Source: Costus lasius (Eukaryota; Streptophyta; Magnoliopsida; Zingiberales; Costaceae). From it: a DNA stretch of 64,000 nt. The translations under genes and the position numbers were made by a program. Below, piece by piece: positions 35,343 through 46,129 of this stretch. The stretch is taken from contig CM050448.1 in NCBI GenBank assembly GCA_027563935.2, positions 65,419,843 through 65,483,842 on the forward strand, in the 5' to 3' direction. Every line of letters begins with the position of its first letter. The first letter of the stretch is position 1. Below the pieces are notes generated by a model. That model did not search any database, had not been told where the DNA came from, and saw only the letters and a list, made by a program, of their open reading frames with translations.

Positions 35343-38012
35343 GCCAAAGTGAAATTGCACAAGTAATTTGGCAAATTTTTGGAAATGCTTAAGAAACTGT
35401 ACATCAATATACCTTTCACAGATGCACTTTCCTGGATGCCTACGTATGCCAAGTTCCATAAAAACATCTTGTCCAACAAAAGAAAAATAAAAGAGCAGGG
35501 GATGGTGGCACTAACAGAAGAATATAGTGTAATCATTCAGAATCAGCTGCCTCCCAAACTTAAAGATCCTGGTAGTTTTTCTATCCCTTGCATAATTGGC
35601 AAAATCTCATTTTAAAGAGCACTCTATGACTTGGGGGCTAACATTAGTCTAATGCCACTCTCTATTTTCAATAAGTTAGACTTGGGGGATCTGAAAGCAA
35701 CATATATAACCCTTCAGTTCGCTAATAGTTCTGTACACTACCTAGTGGGAATTGTGGAGGATGTGCCAATTAAAGTCGGGGAATTATTTATTCCTGTGGA
35801 CTTAGTGGTTTTGGATATAACTGGGGATTCCAGACTACCTCTCATATTTGCCTGTCTAATTTATCACATGTATTACAACATTGTGAGGAATTTAATTTAG
35901 TTTTAAATTGGAAAAAGTGCCACTTTATGGTTAACAAAGGTATTGTTTTGTGGCACTTGATTTCCAATCATGGTATTGAAGTAAACATGGCAAAGGTGGA
36001 GGTGATTGAGAAATTGCCACCTCCATCTTCTGTAAAAGGAATTAGGAGTTTTCTTTGTCATGCTGGTTTTTATAAACGCTTTGTTAAAGATTTTTCAAAA
36101 ATTGCTAGACTTCTCACTTTATTACTTGGTAAAGATGTTCCTTTTGTATTTGACTAGGATTGTATAGATGCTTTTTTGAAGCTCAAGAAAGCTCTTACCA
36201 CATCACCGATAATTCAACCACCTGATTGGTCGCTTCCTTTTGAGCTGATATGTGATGCCAGCGACCATTCCATAGGTGTTGTTCTTGGGCAGTGCAAGGA
36301 GAAGAAGTTGCACACTATATATTATGCAAGCTGTACATTGGACGATGCATAGATTAATTATGCAACAATAGAGAAGGAGTTTCTAGCTATTATTTTTGCA
36401 TTCTATAAATTTAGATCTTATTTAATTGACTCTAAGGTAATTATTTACACAGATCATGCGGCCATTAGATATCTTATGAGTAAGAAGGATTCGAAACTGA
36501 GGCTGATCAGATGAATCTTTCTACTGCAAGAGTTTGACTTGGAGATCAAGCATAAGAAGGGCACAAAAAATTCTATTGTTGACCATTTGTCGTGCCTTGT
36601 TCAGGAAGACTGAGTAGAGAAAGTAGACGAGCATAAGATCGACGATGCCTTTCCTGATAAGCATGTCTTTGCTATTGCAAAGATTGATGCTCTGTGGTAT
36701 GTTGTCTTTGTAAATTTTTTGGTGTCTGACATCTTACCCGCTGACTTGAATTATCAGGGAAGGAAAAGGTTTTTATGAGAGGTAAGGCATTTTTTCTAGG
36801 AGGATCCTTTTATGTTTAATAGATGTGCAGATGGGTTATACGGGAGATGTCTGCCAAAAGAAGAGGTTAAGGATGTACTTTTTCATTGCCATGATTCTGC
36901 ATATGGAGGATATTCCAGTTCGTGTAAGACCACTTTCAAAGTGCTTCAATCAGGTTTCTTATGGCTGACTCTTTTTAAAGATGCTTGGAATTTTATTCTT
37001 TCTTGTGAAAAATGCCAGTGGACAGGAAACATATCCAGACGTGATGAAATGCCACCGAGTAATATTTTAGAGATAGAGATATTTGACGTGTGGGGAATTC
37101 ACTGCTTGGGTCTCTTCCAAACCTTGTGTGGTAATAAGTATATGCTTGTGGTGGTTGATTATGTGTCAAAGTGTGTTGAACCTATAGCAGCTCCGACCAA
37201 TGATTCCCGCATGGTCATCAAACTATTTAGAAAGGTAATCTTTTCGAGGTTTGGGGTTCCTCGAGTGGTAATAAGTGATGGTGGATATCACTTTTTAGAA
37301 CAAAAATTCTCTGCACTCTTGAGCAAACATGGGGTGAGGCATAAAGTATCAACTCCTTATCACCCACAGACAAGTGGCCAAGTAGAAGTTTCTAACATGG
37401 AATTAAAGAGGATTCTTGAAAAAACTGTCTCTTGATCAAGAAAATATTGGTCCATGAAGCTTGATGATATGTTATGGGCATACCAGACTGCATTTAAGAC
37501 TTCAATTGGCATGTCACCTTGTCAACTTGTGTATGGAAAATCATGTCATCTCCCTGTTGAATTGGAACATAAAGCTTATTGGCCGATAAAGACCTTGAAT
37601 TATGATTTGAAAACCGCTGGGGAGAAAAGGAAATTACAAATTGATGAACTTGAAGAGATAATGAGAATGCATATGAGAACGCGTGAAATTACAAGGAGAG
37701 AACTAAGAAGTGGCATGACCGCAGAATCATCAGAAAGGATTTTCGAGAAGGTGACATTGTTTTACTTTTTAACTCTAAATTGAAGCTTTTTCCTAAAAAA
37801 ACTAAGAGTAAGGTGGGTAGGGACTTTCAAGATTATTAAAGTTTATCCTTATGGAGCTATTGAGATTTGGAGTGAAGGAAAAGGGAATTTCATAGTTAAC
37901 GGTCAATGCCTTAAATATTACAATGTGTATGAGCCTATTGAGGAAGACATCAACCAAAAGCTCTTAGATCCTCCACATCTAGTATGATAATGATGATCTT
38001 TGGTAGAGCTAG
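35343..38012 (+). mobile_element. Athila/Tat-like gypsy remnant (pol part)
   Basis: Internal region of a Ty3/gypsy element with no recognisable LTR. It lies between the end of the F2-b LTR and the start of the F2-c LTR. The order protease, RT/RNase H, integrase fits gypsy. It is probably the site into which F2-c inserted, and perhaps F2-b too. Confidence 0.8.
35382..37980 (+). pseudogene. Gypsy Pol: protease, RT tail, RNase H, integrase; broken
   Basis: Protease region 35382-35860 (M-P-x-Y-A-K-F block and L-G-A-N-I-S-L-M-P, as in Athila-type elements) with a stop at 35613. At about 35855 the text jumps to the end of RT (H-C-E-E-F-N-L-V-L-N-W), so the RT palm with its catalytic aspartates is deleted. 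RNase H (36180-36610) shows C-D-A-S-D-H and Y-T-D-H-A-A with stops at 36155, 36349 and 36514. Integrase (36810-37780) keeps the H...H...C-E-K-C finger, the second Asp (I-S-D-G-G) and the Glu (G-Q-V-E-V-S-N). The first Asp, expected in the W-G-I-D motif, reads His. A frame change near 37435 separates the integrase tail. Clearly non-functional. Confidence 0.88.
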
Positions 38013-38689
<677 letters not shown>

Positions 38690-40390
38690 TGTTGGGGTAT
38701 GCCCTTAAGGGTAATGTTTGAGGCCTTGGGATTGTAACAGTATCATGTATAAACTCTTTTGTTTATAAAGGCAATGGTTGTTATTCTATTTGTTACATTG
38801 TCTGCTGCAATAACTGTGCTTCTGAATAATGTCTCAATGCTGTTCAGCTAGGCTGACATGCTATAAAGTCCTTAGTCGAGATATCTTGGTGAACATGAGA
38901 CAGCCTTGATATGATTGAGACTAATATGTGTTCTAATCTTATAGGATGCTTCGAGCATGGAATAAGATGTAGACTCATGGGTACATTGGATGTACTGGAC
39001 AGACCCTACTAGGATATTCAATTGCTTGTCACAATGTGAATAATCCTTGTTTTGCTTCAAGTGGCACATGTCCTCTGACTTGAGATCACTTGTGTTTCTA
39101 AATGATGATTGTCATTGTTTTGAGGTAGTTCAATATCATTTGAAACATAATGGTTATAGACTATCTTGGATAATGATCATGAGTCAGGTTAGGGCACTAG
39201 TGATAGATATAGGATTGCCGTCTCCTTAATTGGAGTGTGAGGTTCTAATGGGCCCCCCCTTAAATGAGATGATTGAGAAAGTGTATGGCCATACCCAGGT
39301 GACTATGTTCATCTGATCTAATCATGCTCATCATATTGGAGCTACAAGCTTGACACGCTTGTCCAATAAGAACATCCAGTGGCAAAGGAAATATGTATGC
39401 CTAGTGAGTTGATTCACACTTGTGCTGTGGTTTGGGTGTAGTCTTGGAAGACTCTTTCCTCTATATCGGGAGACAGTGATGTGTTGCTAGATACCCCTCA
39501 CTGATCGTGATAATGTAAGTTATCGTTACCGACATTTAAAGGAAACCCTCAGGGTCGCACAATTTGATGATATGGCTTACTTAAGTCAGATCGTGTGGAC
39601 TGAATTGTTTAGTTCAGTTTAAAGGGATTTAAACTCTGATTATAAGTGAGATCTGGTCTGATCATGTTTGATTGATTAGGGCTTGAGATCGGTAAGCTTC
39701 GATCGAGAGTGTTGATGCTAGATCGGTGAGATCAGAAGCATCAGGAGATGAATGGTCAGATCTGGAACCTTAGGGTTTGATTCGATCTGGACTAAAAGCT
39801 TGGGCTGATTTGGTTTGGTCATTGAACCAAATACATTGAACTGGCTCATGTGTGAGCGCATGGTTCATATGGGAGAAGGGATATGCGTTTGGTTCATTTC
39901 AAGTGAACGCATAACGCATGTAATCAAGTGGTTGCTATTTTTGGAATTTCGGTTTTCCAAAATGGGAACGTCTCCACGTTCGAAAGCAACGCCTCTCGAT
40001 TATCATCTCTCGCCCCTTTGCTCTTGACGACAGACAACTCACGACTCACGGCTTGCGTTGTGAAGGTTGACGACAAGAGAGGATTCGGCCAAGCAAAGAG
40101 TAGATCTCTTCCCTTCCATTCGACAAGGACCCTTGAAGCCTTGCTAGCACAAGGAACACAAGGAGTAGCCGTCATCCTCTTGTGTACGCCACCTTTGGAG
40201 GAGAGCCCCTTTCGCCCTCTTGCTTCCAAGGCACCATCCAAGCGATGGCTATGGTAAGATCACATCTTGATCTTAGTAAAACTTAAGTTGATCATATGGT
40301 TATACCACATGCGATCTTATGAAGCCCTAGAAAATTTCTTGAATGCGCATGCTTTAGGGTTTCGCCCCCCTCATGAAAGGGGTACTTACA
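38690..40390 (+). repeat. F1-c 5' LTR
   Basis: TGTTGGGG to GTACTTACA. It should carry the promoter, and the only core element I can point to is listed separately. Near its end, ATG-GCT-ATG at 40245-40253 is followed directly by GTAAGA. From 39964 to 40244 there is no ATG. Confidence 0.96.
39935..39942 (+). promoter_or_regulatory. Candidate TATA-like box in F1-c LTR
   Basis: CTATTTTT sits about 310 nt before the candidate start codon. The same position reads CTATATTTGG in solo LTR F1-e and CTATTTT in F1-d, with a pyrimidine-rich stretch downstream. This is position conservation only, and no transcription start is known. Confidence 0.3.
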
Positions 40391-40392
40391 AT

Positions 40393-40404
40393 TGGTATCA
40401 GAGC
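40393..40404 (+). other. F1-c primer-binding site
   Basis: TGGTATCAGAGC, two bases after the LTR, complementary to the 3' end of initiator tRNA-Met. Confidence 0.92.
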
Positions 40405-41694
40405 TGATGTTTTCGGTATAATTCATATGATTGCTTGATACTTTGTGTGATCCATGTTTACTCTCATGCTTAGATCTATGGTTGATTACATGCGCAAGTT
40501 CATGAAAGTTCATGATGCGAAAACAACATGTATGATGTTTATTGCTCTTTGGCGCATGTATTGGTGCTTGTTGTTGTTTTGTCATAGAAAAACTTAACTT
40601 GCGCGCCCCTCTTTAGACTAAGCGCCTGCTATAAACCCTTAGACGGGTTGATGGGGTTGAAGTCATCTTCTAGAGTAGATCCAACCAGTCTGATCAGACC
40701 ATCTGACAGCCTAGATGGATCGACCAGATGGCACCTGTGCGCAAGCACGAGGTGGCTATAGGTCGATTGCATCACAGGCGTGTAGCGAGGTCTGGTTGAG
40801 ACAACCATTGAACGCACATGAGTTAGGCCCGGGGTCACACCCGCTTGCCAGAACTCATGATGGTTGTTCAGCCCTTGGCGCATGCATGGTTGACCATTAG
40901 GTCAACTCAAGTCAGTTAGGACTTGGTGCATGCAAGGGTAATGGATCTAACTAGAAATGATGAGTGGATCCCTATCAATGGACCGTTGTAAGGTTGTAGG
41001 GCATATAAGAAAATTAAAATTGATGCCAATGGGTTTTCAAAATTTTATTTTCTTATTATTATTGGATCACATGTTTGAGTGGATGCCATGTGCTTGTTTA
41101 TTTCATCTTATGTGGGTTGCCCTTTATTGTGTGCTGTGCTGGGGCCTGCGAGCCTGGTTAATTGTAAATTAATATTTAATTGTGATATGCGAATCACATT
41201 GTATTTAATTTATAAGTGTAATTGACCTGCGTGTCAATCTTGTCTAGATAGATTAATTTGTAATTTAATCAGACAAGAGCACAAAGCACACATGGCAGAG
41301 GCGCATGCAGCAGTGGCTTGACCAGGTGGGAGGTCTAGGGTTCAACCCTAGGACAGGCGCATTTTCCTGGTGGGCGCACCTGAGCTGTAATTGGCGCTTG
41401 GGCCCTAGGTTGGGCCAGATGAGAAGAAAAAGCCCCATGAAGAAAGCAAGTGAAGACTTAATTTAGGTTAAGGTCTTACTTAGGCTTAATGGGCTTTTAC
41501 CACATAAGATCCATGCTTTCTTTTATTGTTGAATAATTAGAATTGCATGAGTTATTTATCTTCTGCTATAGCCATAGGATTTGCCTGATAGTAAGAAGAT
41601 AAAAGACCGTTAAAATCCAACGCTAAATATCAAGCACGAAATGCCTTCTGGCGCGAAACCTCACTGTTCTGACTATCGTTGGGGCCGTGTTGTA

Positions 41695-41707
41695 CCCACT
41701 CAGTGGG
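41695..41707 (+). other. Leader hairpin 1 (CCCAC-TCA-GTGGG)
   Basis: A 5-bp perfect stem with a TCA loop in the context TGTTGTA...CAC. It is present in all four F1 leaders and has an F2 counterpart with a 6-bp stem and CCTC loop (60059-60074) followed by the same CACxCCCATCTATCTT-like text. Confidence 0.6.
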
Positions 41708-41902
41708 CACGCCCATCTATCTTCAGACGGTGTGTGATTTCACCTGCGTGTTACAGAGAAGGGATTTATCGCTTCTCGTTGCTCAGCATAGCACGTGGTG
41801 GTCCAGGGAGTAGGTCAGGTCAGCTTGACCATGTAGGCTACATATGGGGCATATGTTAGCTATATGGAGGCAGCCATCTGTGGGATCAGAGACTGTGTTG
41901 TA

Positions 41903-41915
41903 CCAACTCAGTTGG
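41903..41915 (+). other. Leader hairpin 2 (CCAAC-TCA-GTTGG)
   Basis: Same flanks as hairpin 1 (TGTTGTA...CAC), but the middle pair is A-T instead of C-G, a compensatory change. F2 counterparts are 30772-30787 and 60271-60286. Confidence 0.6.
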
Positions 41916-42016
41916 CACAGTCAGCTGGATTGCCCAGATGAAGGGGAATCGCACGGGTTGGCGATTGGCAGGGACTGCCTACCAGAGATTAGTGCTTGTA
42001 CTCTCTGTGCATCTTA

Positions 42017-42032
42017 TCTCGCCTGAGCGGGA
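42017..42032 (+). other. Leader hairpin 3 (TCTCGC-CTGA-GCGGGA)
   Basis: A 6-bp stem with one T-G pair. The F2 counterpart TCCCAC-CCTC-GTGGGA lies at 60382-60397. In the older copy F1-d (53179-53194) one pair is lost. Confidence 0.5.
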
Positions 42033-42224
42033 CGCGGAGACCAAGTATGAAATCTGGATCCCATCTCACTAAAAGAGTCTTACTCTTTCGGACTGTTTTA
42101 CTGGATTTTTCAGTCAGATAAAATAGTGAGAAAAGAATCTTTCTTAAGTCCTGGATTGATTCTAAACATTGATACTGACCTTGCTGTTCTTGCATTGTTG
42201 TAGATTCCTGGAGCAACGAACACC

Positions 42225-45200
42225 ATGAACTTCAATGTGCGATCCCTACTGGAAAGGGAGAAGTTTGCTGGGCCAAACTTCTCAGACTGGTACGGACACC
42301 TTAAGATTGTTCTTAAGGCAGAGAGGAAACTGTATGTCCTCGAGACGGCGATACCGCCTCAACCCGCTGCGAACGCCGCAAGGGCGGTTCGTGAAGCCTA
42401 TGAAAAGCATGTCAATGATAGCATTGATGTCGCTTGCCTGATGCTAGCGTCTATGACGCCACCGCTGCAGCGTCAGCATGAGGATATGTCTGCTATAGAA
42501 ATTATAGCAAACCTCAAGATGCTGTATGCTGCACAGGCGAGGACTGAGCGCTATAACTTGACCAAGCTGTTCTTTCAAAGCAAACTGGCTGAAGGGAGCC
42601 CAGTGGGAGCTCACGTGCTCAAGATGATTGGGCACAAGGAGGCTCTAGAGAAACTGGGGCATACCATCAATCAGGAGCTTGCTGTAGACATTATTCTGCA
42701 GTCTCTCCCGCCTTCTTTCGATGCGTTCATTATTAACTTTAATATGAACAAAATCGATTGTACTCCGGCAGAGTTGCTGAATATGCTCTTGACTACTGAG
42801 GAAACTCTGAAGGGAAAGCCTTCAACCTCTGTCTTAATAGTTCCTTCTAGGAACAAGAAGAAGGGGAAGAAGGGCAAAGCCCCAGTCAAGAACTACAACA
42901 AGGCGCTGAAACAAAAGGTTAAGCGGTCGAAGGAATACAGATGTTTCCACTGTGGCCAGCTGGGTCACTGGAAAAAGGACTGTAAAGCGCTCCAAGGAGA
43001 CAAGAAGGGAAGCATCGCTTCTGGCTCAGGTATATTTGTGACTGAGGTCATGATCTCTTCTTCTTCTATTTCATGGGTGTTGGACACTGCATGTGGAGTT
43101 CACATTTGTTCAAATGTACAGGAACTCAAGAGAAGAAGACAGGTGGGGCAGCATGAGGTGGACCTACGAGTTGGAAACGGGGCACGGGTTGCTGCTGTTG
43201 CTGTAGGAGAATATTACATCTCATTACCATCTGGACTTGTACTAGAACTTGACAATTATTATTTTGTTCCAAGTATTACGAAAAATATTATCTCTATTCC
43301 TGCTCTTGTCAGGAAAGGATTTTCCTTTGAATGCAATATTTCAAAGTGTGTAATTTCTTATGATAATATTGTTTATGCTTCTGGATCAATTAACAATGGG
43401 TTATTCATGTTGGACATGGAATGTTCTATACAAACTATTGATAATAAGAAAGCCAAGTATGCTGATGATAGCACCTTGCTATGGCATAGTCGTTTAGGCC
43501 ATATTAACAAGAAACGCATTAAGCGGTTGCATGACAATGGACTGCTGGGATCATTCTCCTATGAGGAGATTGATACATGCAAAGCTTGTTTAATGGGCAA
43601 AATGACGAAGTCTCCTTTTCTTAATAAAGGTCAAAGGGCTTCAGGTTTACTTGACCTTATACACAGTGATGTGTGTGGGCCATTTAATAAACATGCCAGA
43701 GGTGGCTATTCGTACTTCATTACCTTTACTGATGATTTCAGTAGATATGGGTATGTCTATTTAATGAGACATAAAAGTGAATCTTTTGACAAGTTCAAAG
43801 AGTTCAAGAATGAAGTACAGAATCAGCTAGGCCGAAATATCAAGGCACTTCGTTCTGATCGAGGTGGAGAATACTTGAGTCATGCGTTTACTGACTATCT
43901 AAAGGAGTGTGGGATTATCTCACAGCTTACTCCGCCAGGAACACCGCAATGGAGTGGTGTGTCCGAGAGGAGAAATAGAACGTTACTGGATATGGTTCGT
44001 TCTATGATGAGTCAGGCTACTCTACCTTACTCCTTTTGGGGATTTGCACTGGAGACAGCTGCAAAGGTACTAAACCGAGTGCCATCCAAGGCAGTTTCAA
44101 AGACTCCATATGAGTTATGGTATGGGAAACATCCGAGCTTGACATTTATCAGGATCTGGGGTTGCGAGGCTTATGTCAAAAAGCTCGCCTCTGGGAAACT
44201 GGAGAGCAGATCTGAGAAATGTATCTTTGTCGGATACCCTAAGGAAACTAAGGGTTATTATTTCTACGATCCCAAAGAGAACAAGGTATTTGTTGCTCGG
44301 ACGGCTATTTTTCTTAAGAAGGAGTTTCTTCTGCAAGAAGCCAGTGGGAGAGAAATAAAACTGGATGAGAATCCAGAGGAAGGACAAAGTAGTCAAGCAC
44401 AGTTGGATGAGCCTGAGCAGGTAGAACAGGTTACTGAACAACCTGAGGCTCAGATATCACGGGAACCACGTAGATCGGGAAGGATCCGTCGACAGCCTGA
44501 GCGCTATGACGGAGTCTACATCATTGACAATGATGAACCCGTCACTTATGCGGATGCGGTCAGTGGACCGGAGTCAGCTAGATGGCTTGAAGCTATGCGA
44601 GCCGAGATGGACTCCATGTCAGATAACCAAGTCTGGGATTTGGTTGATCCGCCTCCGGGAGTAATCCCTATTGGCTGTAAATGGATCTTCAAGAAGAAGA
44701 TTGACATGGATGGTAACGTGGTTACCTATAAAGGCATGCTAGTTGCGAAAGGTTTCAAACAAATCTACGGGATAGATTATGATGAAACTTTCTCTCCTGT
44801 AGCCATGTTTAAGTCTATTCGGATTCTTCTCGCGATAGCTGCATATTATGATTATGAGATCTGGCAGATGGATGTGAAGACTGCTTTCCTTAATGGAAAA
44901 CTGGATGAGGATGTGTATATGACACAACCTGAAGGTTTCACAAATCCATCAGATCGTCATAAAATATGCAAGTTAAAGAAGTCCATTTATGGACTTAAAC
45001 AAGCATCAAGAAGCTGGAATATTCGTTTTGATGAATCAATCAGTGAATTTGGTTTCATCAAGAATGAAGATGACCCGTGTGTATATAAGAGGTTTAGTGG
45101 GAGCGTAATTACTTTCCTAGTCCTCTACGTCGATGATATCTTAATCATTGGAAACGATATTCCTGAAATGCATGCTGTTAAAGCATGGTTAAGAAAATAT

Positions 45201-46109
45201 TTCCAGATGAAAGATTTAGGAGAAGCAGCCTATGTATTAGGTGTGAAGATCTACAGGGATAGATCTAAGAGGCTTCTCGGGCTGTGCCAGAGTACTTACA
45301 TCGATAAAGTCCTGGAGAGATTCCATTTAGAGAATTCTAAACGTGGATATCTTCCAGTCAGACATGGTCTGAATCTTTCGAAGAGTCAGTGTCCACAAAC
45401 ACAGACTGAGAAAGATGAAATGGACAATACGCCTTATGCTTCGGCTATTGGGTCCATTATGTATGCGATGTTGTGTACTCGCCCAGACGTCGCTTACGGG
45501 TTAAGCGTGACCAGTCGATTCCAAAGTAATCCAGGTCAGGCACACTGGATTGCAGTCAAGAACATCTTGAAATATCTGCGGAGGACCAAAGATATGTTCT
45601 TGATATATGGTGGTCAGGAAGAACTCAGTATAGAAGGATATACTGACGCTTCGTTCCAGTCGGACCAGGATGATTTCCGATCGCAATCAGGCTATGTTTT
45701 TAGCTTGAATGGAGGAGCAGTGGTGTGGAAAAGTTTCAAACAGTCTATTGTTATTGATTCCACAACAGAAGCCGAGTATGTTGCAGCCTCGGAAGCATCT
45801 AAGGAGGCAGTTTGGATTCGTAAGTTCATTCAGGAACTTGGTGTTGTTCCTTCGAGTGCAGATCCTTTGGTTATCTTTTGTGATAACACTGGAGCAATCG
45901 CACAAGCAAAGGAACCACGGTCGCACCAGAAGTCCAAGCACATACAGAGACGGTTTCACTTGATCCGGGAGATCATTGATCGTGGCGAGATCAAAGTCTG
46001 CAAGGTTCATACAGATGACAATCTAGCTGACCCGCTTACAAAGCCTCTGGCGCAGCAGAAGCATGAGAAGCACTGTAATAATATGGGTTTGAGATTCCTC
46101 AACCATTAG
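42225..46109 (+). CDS. F1-c Gag-Pol polyprotein, 1294 aa, apparently intact
   Basis: Single-frame Ty1/copia polyprotein that supplies the particle protein and all enzymes for transposition. Gag covers about 1-235, with a basic Lys-rich linker at 208-236 and a zinc knuckle C240-C243-H248-C253. The aspartic protease has D287 in W-V-L-D-T-A-C (DTA rather than the usual DSG/DTG, as in every copy here). The integrase finger is H421, H426, C452, C455, and its catalytic residues are D482, D545 and E581 (35 residues between the last two). T-P-Q-W-S-G has Ser where the sister copies have Asn. RT covers about 800-1010 with D883 in W-Q-M-D-V-K-T-A-F-L and Y-V-D-D at 968-971. RNase H has D1141, E1182 and D1220. 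The ATG at 42225 fits the family. A spliced LTR exon might add ten residues upstream. Angela-like by motif resemblance. Confidence 0.96.
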   Translation: MNFNVRSLLEREKFAGPNFSDWYGHLKIVLKAERKLYVLETAIPPQPAANAARAVREAYEKHVNDSIDVACLMLASMTPPLQRQHEDMSAIEIIANLKMLYAAQARTERYNLTKLFFQSKLAEGSPVGAHVLKMIGHKEALEKLGHTINQELAVDIILQSLPPSFDAFIINFNMNKIDCTPAELLNMLLTTEETLKGKPSTSVLIVPSRNKKKGKKGKAPVKNYNKALKQKVKRSKEYRCFHCGQLGHWKKDCKALQGDKKGSIASGSGIFVTEVMISSSSISWVLDTACGVHICSNVQELKRRRQVGQHEVDLRVGNGARVAAVAVGEYYISLPSGLVLELDNYYFVPSITKNIISIPALVRKGFSFECNISKCVISYDNIVYASGSINNGLFMLDMECSIQTIDNKKAKYADDSTLLWHSRLGHINKKRIKRLHDNGLLGSFSYEEIDTCKACLMGKMTKSPFLNKGQRASGLLDLIHSDVCGPFNKHARGGYSYFITFTDDFSRYGYVYLMRHKSESFDKFKEFKNEVQNQLGRNIKALRSDRGGEYLSHAFTDYLKECGIISQLTPPGTPQWSGVSERRNRTLLDMVRSMMSQATLPYSFWGFALETAAKVLNRVPSKAVSKTPYELWYGKHPSLTFIRIWGCEAYVKKLASGKLESRSEKCIFVGYPKETKGYYFYDPKENKVFVARTAIFLKKEFLLQEASGREIKLDENPEEGQSSQAQLDEPEQVEQVTEQPEAQISREPRRSGRIRRQPERYDGVYIIDNDEPVTYADAVSGPESARWLEAMRAEMDSMSDNQVWDLVDPPPGVIPIGCKWIFKKKIDMDGNVVTYKGMLVAKGFKQIYGIDYDETFSPVAMFKSIRILLAIAAYYDYEIWQMDVKTAFLNGKLDEDVYMTQPEGFTNPSDRHKICKLKKSIYGLKQASRSWNIRFDESISEFGFIKNEDDPCVYKRFSGSVITFLVLYVDDILIIGNDIPEMHAVKAWLRKYFQMKDLGEAAYVLGVKIYRDRSKRLLGLCQSTYIDKVLERFHLENSKRGYLPVRHGLNLSKSQCPQTQTEKDEMDNTPYASAIGSIMYAMLCTRPDVAYGLSVTSRFQSNPGQAHWIAVKNILKYLRRTKDMFLIYGGQEELSIEGYTDASFQSDQDDFRSQSGYVFSLNGGAVVWKSFKQSIVIDSTTEAEYVAASEASKEAVWIRKFIQELGVVPSSADPLVIFCDNTGAIAQAKEPRSHQKSKHIQRRFHLIREIIDRGEIKVCKVHTDDNLADPLTKPLAQQKHEKHCNNMGLRFLNH

Positions 46110-46118
46110 ATTAAGTGC

Positions 46119-46129
46119 AAGTGGGAGAT
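46119..46129 (+). other. F1-c polypurine tract
   Basis: AAGTGGGAGAT immediately before the 3' LTR. Confidence 0.85.

Larger units (their letters stand above)
40254..42203 (+). other. Candidate leader intron (1950 nt)
   Basis: The donor is ATG followed by GTAAGA at 40254. The acceptor TTGTTGTAG ends at 42203, preceded by a branch-point-like TACTGAC (42174-42180) and a T-rich tract. Splicing would join ATG-GCT-ATG (40245-40253) to 42204-42224, seven codons without a stop, and then to the gag ATG in the same frame. Equivalent sites in the right phase exist in F1-a, F1-b and F1-d. Unspliced RNA read from 40245 hits a stop after 13 codons. The primer site and three leader hairpins lie inside the intron. 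Not proven; RNA data are needed. Confidence 0.55.
40405..42224 (+). other. F1-c leader
   Basis: About 1.8 kb with no supported gene. It holds the three hairpins listed separately and, just before gag, the acceptor-like site. Many ATGs would hinder scanning in unspliced RNA. Confidence 0.75.

Noticed and set aside
39928..40257. 109-residue frame at the F1 LTR end, repeated in the other F1-a/F1-c LTRs
   Set aside because: It is out of frame with gag and absent or altered in F1-b, F1-d and F1-e. It is explained by LTR identity, not by a separate gene.
40393..40404. Possible tRNA-Met gene
   Set aside because: Only the 12-nt primer-site match; no cloverleaf.
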